7,561 nt of DNA from Spirochaetales bacterium. GTDB taxonomy: Bacteria > Spirochaetota > Spirochaetia > Treponematales > Rectinemataceae. The DNA is taken from assembly GCA_015657395.1 (NCBI GenBank), contig JADLKI010000009.1, positions 196,494 to 204,054 of the forward strand. The letters run 5' to 3'. How positions within the stretch are numbered: position 1 is the stretch's first letter; every line of letters begins with the position of its first letter. Both the position numbers and the translations under genes were made by a program. Shown one piece after another: positions 1-6,340 of this stretch. Below the pieces are notes generated by a model that was given only the letters and a program-made list of their open reading frames with translations, was not told the DNA's origin and searched no databases.

Positions 1-753
1 GGGATAGATGTTCTCGATGGAGCGCCCCACCATGTGCTTTATGAGAACCTGTTCGTCGACCTTGTCCTTCTGTCGGTCGAGGGTGCAGATTGTCTGGCCA
101 TCCCGGAGCACGGTGATCGTCTCGGCAATCTTGAGCACTTCCTTGAGCTTGTGCGAGATCATGATGGACGTGACACCCTGTGTCTTCAAAAATCTGAGAA
201 TGTCGAGCAGGTTGTCGCAGTCGTCTTCGTTCAGTGTCGCCGTCGGTTCATCGAGCACGAGGAGCGATACATTGCGGCTGAGGGCCTTTGCAATTTCGAC
301 CAGCTGCTGCTTTCCGATGCCGAGATCCTTGACTTTTGCGCTCGGGTTGATCGAAAGCCTCACTCTTTTCAGGAGTTCCTCGGTCTTACGGATCATCTTC
401 TGTACATCGACGGTTATGCCGCGCCTGATTTCATGCCCGAGCATTATGTTTTCATAGACAGTCATGTCGGGCACGAGCGCGAGTTCCTGGTAGATGACGC
501 CGATGCCGGCCTCTTCGCTATCGTGGATACTGCCGAATGTCACCTTTTTGCCGTTGAAGACAATCTCACCCTCGAAATCGCCGTGCGGATACACACCGCT
601 CAGTACCTTTATCAGAGTCGATTTGCCGGCACCATTTTCCCCGACCAGACAGTGGATTTCTCCCCGGCGCACCTCGAAATTCACGTCGGAAAGCGCGAGA
701 ACGCCGGGAAAAGTCTTTGTGATGTGCCTCATTTCCAAAATATTGTCACTCAT
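1..753 (-). CDS. gguA: GguA/MmsA (XylG-type) sugar ABC transporter ATPase, N-terminal half (3' end outside window)
   Basis: This is the cytoplasmic ATPase that powers monosaccharide import together with a GguB/MmsB-type permease. The first 251 residues are present and the frame is open to the window edge. Family members are about 500 residues with two fused nucleotide-binding domains, so this is domain 1 only. Visible motifs are Walker A GENGAGKST (38-46), Q-loop Q89 in IYQE, a signature LGIGKQQLVEIAKAL (144-158), Walker B LLVLDEPTA (164-172) and the switch histidine H201 in ISHKL. The GIGKQQ signature, the LNEDD after Walker B and the MVGR..E..YP linker match my memory of Agrobacterium GguA better than RbsA or E. 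coli XylG. The chosen ATG (753) gives the normal MSDNILEMRHITKTFPG start, preceded by a modest AGGCAGG. The gene follows the ChvE-like gene after 100 bp, the classic chvE-gguA-gguB order. The truncation is due only to the window edge. Confidence 0.95.
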   Translation of the reverse strand, partial: MSDNILEMRHITKTFPGVLALSDVNFEVRRGEIHCLVGENGAGKSTLIKVLSGVYPHGDFEGEIVFNGKKVTFGSIHDSEEAGIGVIYQELALVPDMTVYENIMLGHEIRRGITVDVQKMIRKTEELLKRVRLSINPSAKVKDLGIGKQQLVEIAKALSRNVSLLVLDEPTATLNEDDCDNLLDILRFLKTQGVTSIMISHKLKEVLKIAETITVLRDGQTICTLDRQKDKVDEQVLIKHMVGRSIENIYP

Positions 754-785
754 ACCGTACCTGCCTGGAGTAATTGTATTGCAAA

Positions 786-814
786 GAGGAGCCGCCCAGA
801 AAGAGCGGCTCCCC
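786..814 (-). terminator. Strong hairpin between chvE-like gene and gguA (partial terminator or mRNA-stabilising stem)
   Basis: In mRNA sense, GGAGCCGC pairs perfectly with GCGGCTCC (812-805 with 795-788) around a 9-nt loop. One G-U and one G-C pair extend the stem to 10 bp. The following bases read TTTGCAATAC, so there is no good U-tract and full Rho-independent termination is doubtful. A smaller stem, CCCCG/CGGGG with a 5-nt loop (834-820), lies just upstream. The whole 100-bp gap (754-853) is taken up by these two stems and the start region of gguA. Inference: the stem protects or partly terminates the transcript so that the binding protein is made in excess over the ATPase, as is known for other binding-protein transporters. 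Confidence 0.6.
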
Positions 815-853
815 ATTTTCCCCGCCTATCGGGGATAATTGACTTTTTAATCA

Positions 854-1936
854 TTATTTAAGGCCAGTGAAATTGCTGGCAGGCCAGTATCCGGAATCGA
901 CGATCTCTTTCTTGACATTCTCCTTCGTCACGACGACGATGGCGGTCGGCTTGGCAGGGACATCCTTTTTGCCATTGTTGTAGTAGTTGGTGACCGGCGG
1001 GGTCTGTCCCTTCATGTAGGCGACTGCCGCTGCGATCGCATCGCTGACCAGCGTGCGCACGTCTTTCAGGACGGTCATAGACTGCTTGCCATCGATGATG
1101 TACTGGACCGACGCAATCTCGGCATCCTGGCCGGTGATGTAGTAGGTCGTCACATCCCTGTCGGCCGCAAAGGCGTCCGCGATTGCACGGGCCGTTCCAT
1201 CGTTCGGCGCGGCGACGTAGACGATGCCCTTGCCCGCCTTTGGAGCAGCGGTGAGATTGGCCTCGGCCTTGTTCTTCGCATCGCCGAAGTTCCAGTTGGT
1301 CGTCACCTGGCCGATGATCGAGGCTTCTTCATCGCGGGTCAGCGTGGCTTTCTTCGCGAGAGAGACTGCCTTGTCGGAGTTGCGCACGATATAGGTGCCG
1401 TCGGCGATCTTAGGCTGGAGGGCACTCCATGCACCTTCGAAGAAGATGAAGGAGTTGTTGTCGCTCGCGGCTCCCGCGTACAGGTAGAGGTTGTTGCCCT
1501 TGCTGCCGGCGGGAACTTTGGAGTTGAGATAGTCGCCCCAGGCTTTTCCTACCTGGAAGCTGTCGAAGGTGACATAGTAGTCGACGCTGGTCGTCTCGCG
1601 GATGAGGCGGTCATAGGAGATGACCTTTACGCCTGCACTGTGCGCGAGGTCGGCGGCAGCGGCTGCTGCGGTTCCGTCCTGCGGGCAGATGATGAGCACT
1701 TTGATATTTTCACTCAGAAGGGCTTCGACGTTGGCCTTCTCCTTTGCGGAGTCGCCCTGGCTGAAGAGTACCTTCGCGCTGAAGCCAGCGCTCTTGAGTG
1801 CATCCAGGAACCGGGTCTGGTCCTGAATCCAGCGGGGCTCATCCTTGGTCGGAAGGACAATGCCTACCTGGGTGTCGGCAAATACAATGCCGGCGACTAT
1901 TGCAAAGAGCATTGCAATAAACAGTGTTCGTTTCAT
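854..1936 (-). CDS. chvE: ChvE-like periplasmic multiple-monosaccharide-binding protein
   Basis: This is the periplasmic sugar receptor for the GguAB/MmsAB ABC importer. It has 360 residues, the usual family length. A signal peptide (1-20: KR, a hydrophobic core, then VFA before D21) has no lipobox cysteine, so the mature protein should be soluble in the periplasm. Type I periplasmic-binding-protein landmarks shared with ChvE/XylF are PTKDEPRW (29-36), SYDRLI (107-112), TFDSFQVG (123-130), SDNNSF (158-163), W215, PNDGTA (244-249), TGQDAE (268-273) and K291 in VLKD. These occur at the positions that contact sugar in XylF/ChvE structures. ChvE relatives bind glucose, galactose, arabinose, xylose or uronic acids; the exact ligand cannot be read here. 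The ATG at 1936 is chosen because a near-perfect GAGGAGG lies 7 nt upstream and the signal peptide begins there. The frame stays open 46 codons further upstream, but that stretch is non-coding in character. It has its own leader region and is probably the main target of the upstream regulator. Confidence 0.93.
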   Translation of the reverse strand: MKRTLFIAMLFAIVAGIVFADTQVGIVLPTKDEPRWIQDQTRFLDALKSAGFSAKVLFSQGDSAKEKANVEALLSENIKVLIICPQDGTAAAAAADLAHSAGVKVISYDRLIRETTSVDYYVTFDSFQVGKAWGDYLNSKVPAGSKGNNLYLYAGAASDNNSFIFFEGAWSALQPKIADGTYIVRNSDKAVSLAKKATLTRDEEASIIGQVTTNWNFGDAKNKAEANLTAAPKAGKGIVYVAAPNDGTARAIADAFAADRDVTTYYITGQDAEIASVQYIIDGKQSMTVLKDVRTLVSDAIAAAVAYMKGQTPPVTNYYNNGKKDVPAKPTAIVVVTKENVKKEIVDSGYWPASNFTGLK

Positions 1937-1943
1937 CAGGATT

Positions 1944-1950
1944 CCTCCTC
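1944..1950 (-). promoter_or_regulatory. Strong Shine-Dalgarno of the chvE-like gene
   Basis: In mRNA sense this is GAGGAGG, followed by a 7-nt spacer AATCCTG and the ATG at 1936. It fixes the start codon and suggests high translation. Its first G is also the last base of the leader stem described at 1950-1997. Confidence 0.85.
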
Positions 1951-1997
1951 TATGAACTGTTGCCGCCATTCGGCGGTTCCGGCGCCTGTTCCCATAG
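1950..1997 (-). promoter_or_regulatory. Leader hairpin abutting the ribosome-binding site of the chvE-like gene
   Basis: In mRNA sense the outer stem pairs CTAT + GAAC (1997-1994 and 1991-1988, with a 2-nt bulge) with GTTCATAG (1957-1950). An inner hairpin is CCGCC-GAAT-GGCGG (1976-1963). The stem base touches the Shine-Dalgarno. It may protect the 5' end of an abundant transcript or affect ribosome access. No known riboswitch family is recognised. The structure is seen by eye and has not been folded computationally. Confidence 0.35.
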
Positions 1998-2131
1998 TTC
2001 AACATGCGCCACCTATAAGTTTCCACCCTATTTTTGAATCGCGCATTAGGAATGATGTGACAAATACCGACCATTTGCGCATTTCGGAGCGCCCGGCACG
2101 GGGGAATAGCACTTTTCGGGCGGAAACCCTC

Positions 2132-2168
2132 AAAAATGTCCAGAAAGGAAGGACCCGGGACGGCCCGG
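2132..2168 (-). terminator. Possible weak terminator/attenuator after the XylF-like gene
   Basis: In mRNA sense, CCGGG-CCGT-CCCGG (2168-2155) forms a 5-bp stem 11 bp after the TGA of the XylF-like gene. A short GTCC/GGAC stem then leads into a run of five Us (2136-2132). Each stem is short and the U-run is displaced from the first, so read-through into the chvE-like gene is quite possible. Confidence 0.25.
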
Positions 2169-2179
2169 AGGCTCTCCGC

Positions 2180-3253
2180 TCAGCGCTTCACATTGCGGTA
2201 GACGTCTTCGCGCGTATGAAACCCATCTTTGATGACCGTGGAGTCCAGGGTCTTGGCGGTGACGAGGATCGGCTCGAGCGCGATATAGGGAACCCTGTAG
2301 CGGCCATCGTCTATTTTGTTGTCGTACCTGATTTTCTCTCCGTGGGCCATCATGACGGCGAAGCCGGCCGCCTTGAGCGCAAGCGCGTCGATGGGCTTGT
2401 AGATCGTCGCAAACTGGCTGCCCTCCGCGATGCGCTGACAGGCCGCGAGCTCGGCATCCTGGCCGGTCACCTTGGTTTTGCCGACCATGCGGTTCTCCGA
2501 GAGCACCGAGATGACGGTCTCGGCGAACATGTCGTTCCCGCAGAGCACGGCGTCGATCCTCTGTCCCGATTTGACCAGCGCCTCGAAGCGCGTGCGCACC
2601 TCGTCGCTCATCCAGTCGCTCGGCCAGATTTCCTCGAGGAGGCGGATCTTCCCCTCCGCGATGGAGGGGTCGAGGACGGAATGGAATCCTCTGTTGATCA
2701 TGAAGGCGTTGTTGTCGGTGATCGCGCCGTTGATGATGACATAGTTCCCTCCGGGGACCGCCTCCGTGACGGTCTGAGCCTGAAGACTCCCCACCTTTTC
2801 GTTGTCGAACGAGATATAGACATCGACGTTGGCATTGTGCACGAGGCGGTCGTAGCTCATGACCGGCACACCCTTGCGCCTGGCTTCCCGGCAGACATCG
2901 GAGAGTTTCTCCGCATCGTTGGGGATGATGACGAGCACGTCGATGCCCTGGTTCAAAAGCTCCCTCACCTGCGCGATCTGCGTGTTCGCATCCTGATTCG
3001 CGACGCGGAGGACGACCTCGGCTCCCAGGTCGTGGGCGGCCTTTGTGAAACTGTCGACATCGCGCCTCCACCGCTCGACGACGAGAGAGTCGAGCGCAAG
3101 ACCTATCACTGGCGCCCTGTCCGCGGCCGGTTTCTTCGACCTGCTGCACGACGACAGCCCGAGACTCGCCGCCGCACAGACAACGCCCACTGCCACCAGA
3201 ACGAAGCGTCGCCTGTGTCTCATGCGCTTCATGCGTAGATCCATTTCACGCAT
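2180..3253 (-). CDS. XylF-like sugar-binding lipoprotein
   Basis: This is a membrane-tethered periplasmic receptor, most like D-xylose-binding XylF. It has 357 residues. A basic N-region (RMRHRRR, 10-16), a hydrophobic core (17-33) and the lipobox LSSC with C36 indicate a type II signal peptide. Similarity to E. coli XylF from memory runs end to end: VVERWRRD (58-65), VLVIIPND (106-113), SYDRLV (133-138), YISFDNEKVG (146-155), TDNNAF (179-184), W210/W214, GND (239-241), TGQDAE (263-268), IYKPI (284-288) and VIKDGFH (340-346). All the usual sugar-contact motifs are present. The ATG at 3253 is preferred because GGGGGAG lies 7 nt upstream; M4, M8 and M11 are alternatives that would shorten only the N-region. 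It overlaps the response regulator by 8 bp, so it belongs to the sensory operon rather than directly to the transporter unit. It could deliver sugar to the GguAB transporter or act as a second ligand sensor. I withhold the symbol xylF because a separate ChvE-like receptor follows. Confidence 0.9.
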   Translation of the reverse strand: MREMDLRMKRMRHRRRFVLVAVGVVCAAASLGLSSCSRSKKPAADRAPVIGLALDSLVVERWRRDVDSFTKAAHDLGAEVVLRVANQDANTQIAQVRELLNQGIDVLVIIPNDAEKLSDVCREARRKGVPVMSYDRLVHNANVDVYISFDNEKVGSLQAQTVTEAVPGGNYVIINGAITDNNAFMINRGFHSVLDPSIAEGKIRLLEEIWPSDWMSDEVRTRFEALVKSGQRIDAVLCGNDMFAETVISVLSENRMVGKTKVTGQDAELAACQRIAEGSQFATIYKPIDALALKAAGFAVMMAHGEKIRYDNKIDDGRYRVPYIALEPILVTAKTLDSTVIKDGFHTREDVYRNVKR

Positions 3254-4835
3254 CCGTGTTCTCCCCCTTTACCGTGCGCGCCGCGTATTCCCGCGGCGTA
3301 TGGCCCGTCAGACGGCGGAACAGACGGGCGAAATAGTTCGCGTCGGGGTAGCCGCAGAGCCTCGATACTTCGCGGATCGAGACGTTGGGCTTTTTGAGCA
3401 ATTCCTTGGCTTTCTGCATCCGGTACTCGATCAGGGTGCGCGCAAAGCCTCTTTTCAGCTCATCGGACATGAGGCGCGTGAGATGGCCCGCCGAGATGCC
3501 GATAGTCTCCGCCGCGCTCTCGAGCGTGATCGGCTCCTGGTAATGATTTTCTATATACTGTAGTGCCCGCACGACGAATGGAGAGTGGGCGCCCGCCGCA
3601 GCCGCGCGCTCCTGCAGAATCTGGAATCGAGTCCTCACATCCGACGCGAACAGCTGCCGCGCGCCGTCGGCCCAGAGCCGCTCGATATCGCTGAAATCCA
3701 TGAATTCCCTGTACACCTTCTCGGGGAGCACTCCTCCGCCCGCGAGCTTCGACGCCGAAAAGGAGAGCGCCGCGATTATCCTGAAGAAGGTATCGCGCTG
3801 CATGGGGCCCGGCTGATCGAGCGACAGGAGCATCCTCTCGAGGGCCTGCCCCGCCATGGCAAACCGGCCCTCGATGATCTCGTCGTAGAACTGGGAATCG
3901 AGGGCGCTCACGGCGTTCTCCTCGCTCCACTCGTTCGAGGGGGAGCCCTTGGCAAAAAGCCTCAGGGCAGTATCCCAGGAGCGCCCGAGCGTTTCGAGCT
4001 TTTCGGGCTGGCCATAGGAGAGCTGCATTTCGCCCGTCGCCAACTGGGCAGAAAACGCAGCCTGCAGCACCGCGAGGAATTCCGCGGACTCCTCGGCCGC
4101 CCCGGCATTGGCTGCAGCCAATGCCGAAACCTCGTTCTTCAGCGGCAGAAACCAGGCGCAGTACCGCATATCCTCCAGCGGACCTGTGAGCGCCACGGTC
4201 TTGTACTGGACGACGGAACAAAAGTGTTCGTAGGCGGCGGACACGTTTCCGTCGGGGGGCGAAAAACTGGCGATGCCCATGATTCCGGTCTCGGGCAGCT
4301 GGAGCATCTCTCTGAATACACCGAGGTCATTGTCCGGGCCGCCTGTCTGGAAGCCCTCCCTCTGGCGGGCCTTCACAAAAAATGCTGTCTTGACGAAGGG
4401 CAGGAGCCTCTGCTGATAATCCTTGAATTCGAGCTCCCGCTCATTGAGCAGCTGAAGGCGATCGAGGTAGGAAGAAGCGGTACTCAGCGCGACCTCGAGC
4501 CTCTCCCTGGAGACCGGCTTGAGAAGATAATCGCAGACTCCCATGCTCAAGGCTTCCCGGGCGATGTCGAAACGCTCGTACGCCGTCACAAGGATGAAGG
4601 CCTTGGCGCCGCCTTCCTGTGAAAGTTCCCGGATGGCCTCGAGGCCCGTGATGCCGGGCATCTGTACATCCATGAGGATGATCTCGGGCGCGAGGGTCTT
4701 GCACTTTTCGATCGCCTCCCGCCCCGAGCGCGCGGTGCCGACCACGGTGTAGCCGCTCTGGAAATAACGCCTGAACAGGAGCAGTAAGCCGTTGACGATC
4801 GGTATTTCGTCGTCGACGATGAGCACCCGTTTCAT
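3246..4835 (-). CDS. YesN-type response regulator (receiver + AraC-family HTH)
   Basis: This is a cytoplasmic transcription regulator, presumably phosphorylated by the kinase encoded just upstream. It has 529 residues, normal for the YesN class. The receiver domain (1-120) has the acidic pair D8/D9, the phospho-acceptor D56 in LMDVQMPG, T84 and K106 in LLKP. A middle region of about 290 residues (125-415) has no motif I recognise. The C-terminal AraC-type domain (about 420-520) carries two helix-turn-helix units (438-458 and 486-509) and the classic ending GYPDANYFARLFRR (495-508) with GHTPREY. The ATG at 4835 is chosen because it starts MKRVLIVDDE and overlaps the kinase stop as ATGA; GGGGA lies a few bases upstream. 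The frame remains open upstream into the kinase gene, but that part is a shadow. Its likely target is the sugar-uptake region downstream, by analogy with YesN control of xylFGH. Confidence 0.95.
   Translation of the reverse strand: MKRVLIVDDEIPIVNGLLLLFRRYFQSGYTVVGTARSGREAIEKCKTLAPEIILMDVQMPGITGLEAIRELSQEGGAKAFILVTAYERFDIAREALSMGVCDYLLKPVSRERLEVALSTASSYLDRLQLLNERELEFKDYQQRLLPFVKTAFFVKARQREGFQTGGPDNDLGVFREMLQLPETGIMGIASFSPPDGNVSAAYEHFCSVVQYKTVALTGPLEDMRYCAWFLPLKNEVSALAAANAGAAEESAEFLAVLQAAFSAQLATGEMQLSYGQPEKLETLGRSWDTALRLFAKGSPSNEWSEENAVSALDSQFYDEIIEGRFAMAGQALERMLLSLDQPGPMQRDTFFRIIAALSFSASKLAGGGVLPEKVYREFMDFSDIERLWADGARQLFASDVRTRFQILQERAAAAGAHSPFVVRALQYIENHYQEPITLESAAETIGISAGHLTRLMSDELKRGFARTLIEYRMQKAKELLKKPNVSIREVSRLCGYPDANYFARLFRRLTGHTPREYAARTVKGENTDA
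3261..3267 (-). promoter_or_regulatory. Ribosome-binding site of the XylF-like lipoprotein
   Basis: GGGGGAG in mRNA sense, 7 nt before the ATG at 3253, lies inside the 3' end of the response-regulator gene. It decides between the several in-frame ATGs at the start of the lipoprotein. Confidence 0.65.
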
Positions 4836-6340
4836 ACGGCTTTCCCCGCCTGCAGGATGATGGTGACGCGCGTGCCGTGGCCGAGCTCGCTCTCGATCTC
4901 GACTTTGCCCGTGCCGCCCGTCGCAAGGGCGACGCGCCGCACCACATTGTGGAGGCCGATGCCGCGCTGGGGCGTCGTGTCTTCCGGATCGGAGGCCGCG
5001 AGCGCGATCCCGATGCTCTCCTTCGGCATGCCCCGGCCCGAATCGCTCACCGAGAGCCTCACCGTCTCCCCGTCCAGCCGCGCCGAAACTATGACATCTC
5101 CGCCCTCTTCGAGGTCCTTGAGTCCGTGCATGATCGCATTCTCCACGAGGGGCTGGAGCACCAGGGCAGGCGTCTCGTAGACGAGCGCCTCCTCCTGCAC
5201 CTCGATCCTGAACCTGAAGCGCTCGCCGAAGCGCATCTTCAAAAGCCAGATGTACTGGCGAACGCACTCGATCTCTTCCGAGACGAGGACGAAACGCGTC
5301 GAGGGCTTGAGGGAATAACGGATGAAGGCCGCAAGCTTCTCGAGGAATTCCGCGGTTTTCTCGTTGCCCTCCGTCAGGGCGAGTTGCCAGCCGGCCGCCA
5401 GGGTGTTGTACAGAAAATGGGGATTTATCTGGGTCTGGAGCGCCAGGAGTTCGGCATCCTTGAGCCGGTGCTGGTAGGTGAGCACGCGCATCCGCTCCTC
5501 CATGAGGGAGCGCTCGAGCTCGGCCTTGCGCGTCAGCTCGGCGAAAGCCTTCTGGACGCTGTCCTGCATGTTGACGAAGGCGTCGTGGAGGGTGCGGATC
5601 TCATCTTCCCGCTCATAGGGCGGCAGCGGGTGGTCGTACTCTCCCCGCCCGATGGCGCCGGCGGCTACGGAGAGGCGCGCCAGGGGCTCGGTGATCGTGT
5701 ACGAGTACCGCCCGATGAGGGCGATCGAGAACAGGAAGGCGGCGAGCAGCAGCACGGCGTTGGACACGAGGGCGAGGCTTATATTCGCCCTGTACGAGGA
5801 GAAACCATTGAGCGACTGGCCCAGGTGAATGGTGTCCATCTTGGCGCTCAAAAATTCGATGAGCGAGGCCGCTTCCCGCGCGTCTTCGTAGAGGCTGACG
5901 TACTGTGCGACGTCGCGGCCGCGCTTTGCCTGGACCGCCCCCTCCGCGCTCGCGAGGTAGCTGTCGACCAGAGAGGCCAGATCCTTCTCGAGCAGAAACC
6001 CGTCGTCGACCTTGTTCTCCTTGTTCAGCCTCAGTGTCATGCCCGACAGGATGGTCGACGTGCGGATGAACTCCTTAAGCGACTCCGAGTTCTTCGCGCT
6101 GAGATAGCCGGTCAGGTTCTCCTGCGTGTCCCGCAGGGTCGAGCGCAGCTCCTCCATCGACATGGAATTGCGGAAAAGGAGCTCGACCGAGCGCGCGAGG
6201 TCGAAGGATGCGAAGGCCGTGTAGGATGTGGCGATGACGAGGACGAGGAGGATCACGACCGAATTGACGATGATGCGGTTGCGGAGCCCGCCGCGGCGCG
6301 TGGACCTCCAGGGGCGTGCGAGGGAGGCGAGGTCTATCAT
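4832..6340 (-). CDS. YesM-type sensor histidine kinase (two TM segments, HAMP, His_kinase, HATPase)
   Basis: This is an inner-membrane sensor kinase of 502 residues. TM1 is about 23-45 and TM2 about 187-209. Between them lies an extracytoplasmic, mostly helical domain of about 140 residues. HAMP follows (about 210-262, with ITEPLARL and EDEIRTL), then a coiled-coil-like linker (263-300). The His_kinase motif QTQINPHFLYNTL (302-314) puts the phospho-histidine at H308. ATP-binding boxes are the N-box LQPLVENAIMHG with N401, G1 DSGRGM (D433) and G2 RGIGLHN (459-465). The domain set is YesM-like; it lacks the multi-pass LytS N-terminus. The start at 6340 overlaps the stop of the binding-protein gene by 4 bp and has GAGGAGG 6 nt upstream. 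With the small helical sensor domain and the anchored binding protein encoded immediately before it, the signal is probably received through that protein rather than by direct sugar binding (inference). Confidence 0.95.
   Translation of the reverse strand: MIDLASLARPWRSTRRGGLRNRIIVNSVVILLVLVIATSYTAFASFDLARSVELLFRNSMSMEELRSTLRDTQENLTGYLSAKNSESLKEFIRTSTILSGMTLRLNKENKVDDGFLLEKDLASLVDSYLASAEGAVQAKRGRDVAQYVSLYEDAREAASLIEFLSAKMDTIHLGQSLNGFSSYRANISLALVSNAVLLLAAFLFSIALIGRYSYTITEPLARLSVAAGAIGRGEYDHPLPPYEREDEIRTLHDAFVNMQDSVQKAFAELTRKAELERSLMEERMRVLTYQHRLKDAELLALQTQINPHFLYNTLAAGWQLALTEGNEKTAEFLEKLAAFIRYSLKPSTRFVLVSEEIECVRQYIWLLKMRFGERFRFRIEVQEEALVYETPALVLQPLVENAIMHGLKDLEEGGDVIVSARLDGETVRLSVSDSGRGMPKESIGIALAASDPEDTTPQRGIGLHNVVRRVALATGGTGKVEIESELGHGTRVTIILQAGKAV

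Larger units (their letters stand above)
1937..2179 (-). promoter_or_regulatory. 243-bp intergenic region, likely promoter/control region of the chvE-like gene
   Basis: This is the only long gap among the downstream genes, and it sits in front of the gene most likely to need high expression. No consensus promoter is obvious. The best -10 candidate is TATAGG (2017-2012), with no good -35 at 16-18 bp, which would fit an activator-dependent promoter. A TTGTCA (2063-2058) lacks a partner at the right distance. A 7-bp direct repeat AATGCGC occurs at 2083-2077 and 2047-2041, 36 bp apart. AraC-type regulators often bind direct repeats, but a 7-mer repeat in GC-rich DNA is weak evidence. No small ORF with a convincing ribosome-binding site was seen. 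Confidence 0.4.

Noticed and set aside
34..861. 275-codon open frame on the plus strand
   Set aside because: It is antisense to the GguA-type ATPase, whose Walker A, Walker B, signature and switch histidine are all intact on the minus strand.
1937..2074. 46-codon N-terminal extension of the ChvE-like protein
   Set aside because: The signal peptide starts at the ATG at 1936 with a strong ribosome-binding site 7 nt upstream. The extension has no signal features and no ribosome-binding site I can see.
2130..3149. 339-codon minus-strand frame overlapping the XylF-like gene in another frame
   Set aside because: Its translation is arginine-rich and without family motifs, while the other frame gives a full XylF-like protein with lipobox.
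1640..3238. 532-codon open frame on the plus strand
   Set aside because: It is antisense to the XylF-like and ChvE-like genes, both of which match known families along their length. Its translation is rich in R, D, H and V without a recognisable domain, typical of a shadow frame in GC-rich DNA.
4836..5267. N-terminal 144-codon extension of the response-regulator frame
   Set aside because: The receiver domain begins exactly at the ATG at 4835. The upstream part overlaps the kinase ATP-binding domain in another frame and has no motif.
4832..6340. Calling the kinase LytS
   Set aside because: It has two membrane segments and a HAMP domain, not the multi-pass LytS N-terminus. YesM-type is the better description, even though the functional analogy is to a kinase named LytS.
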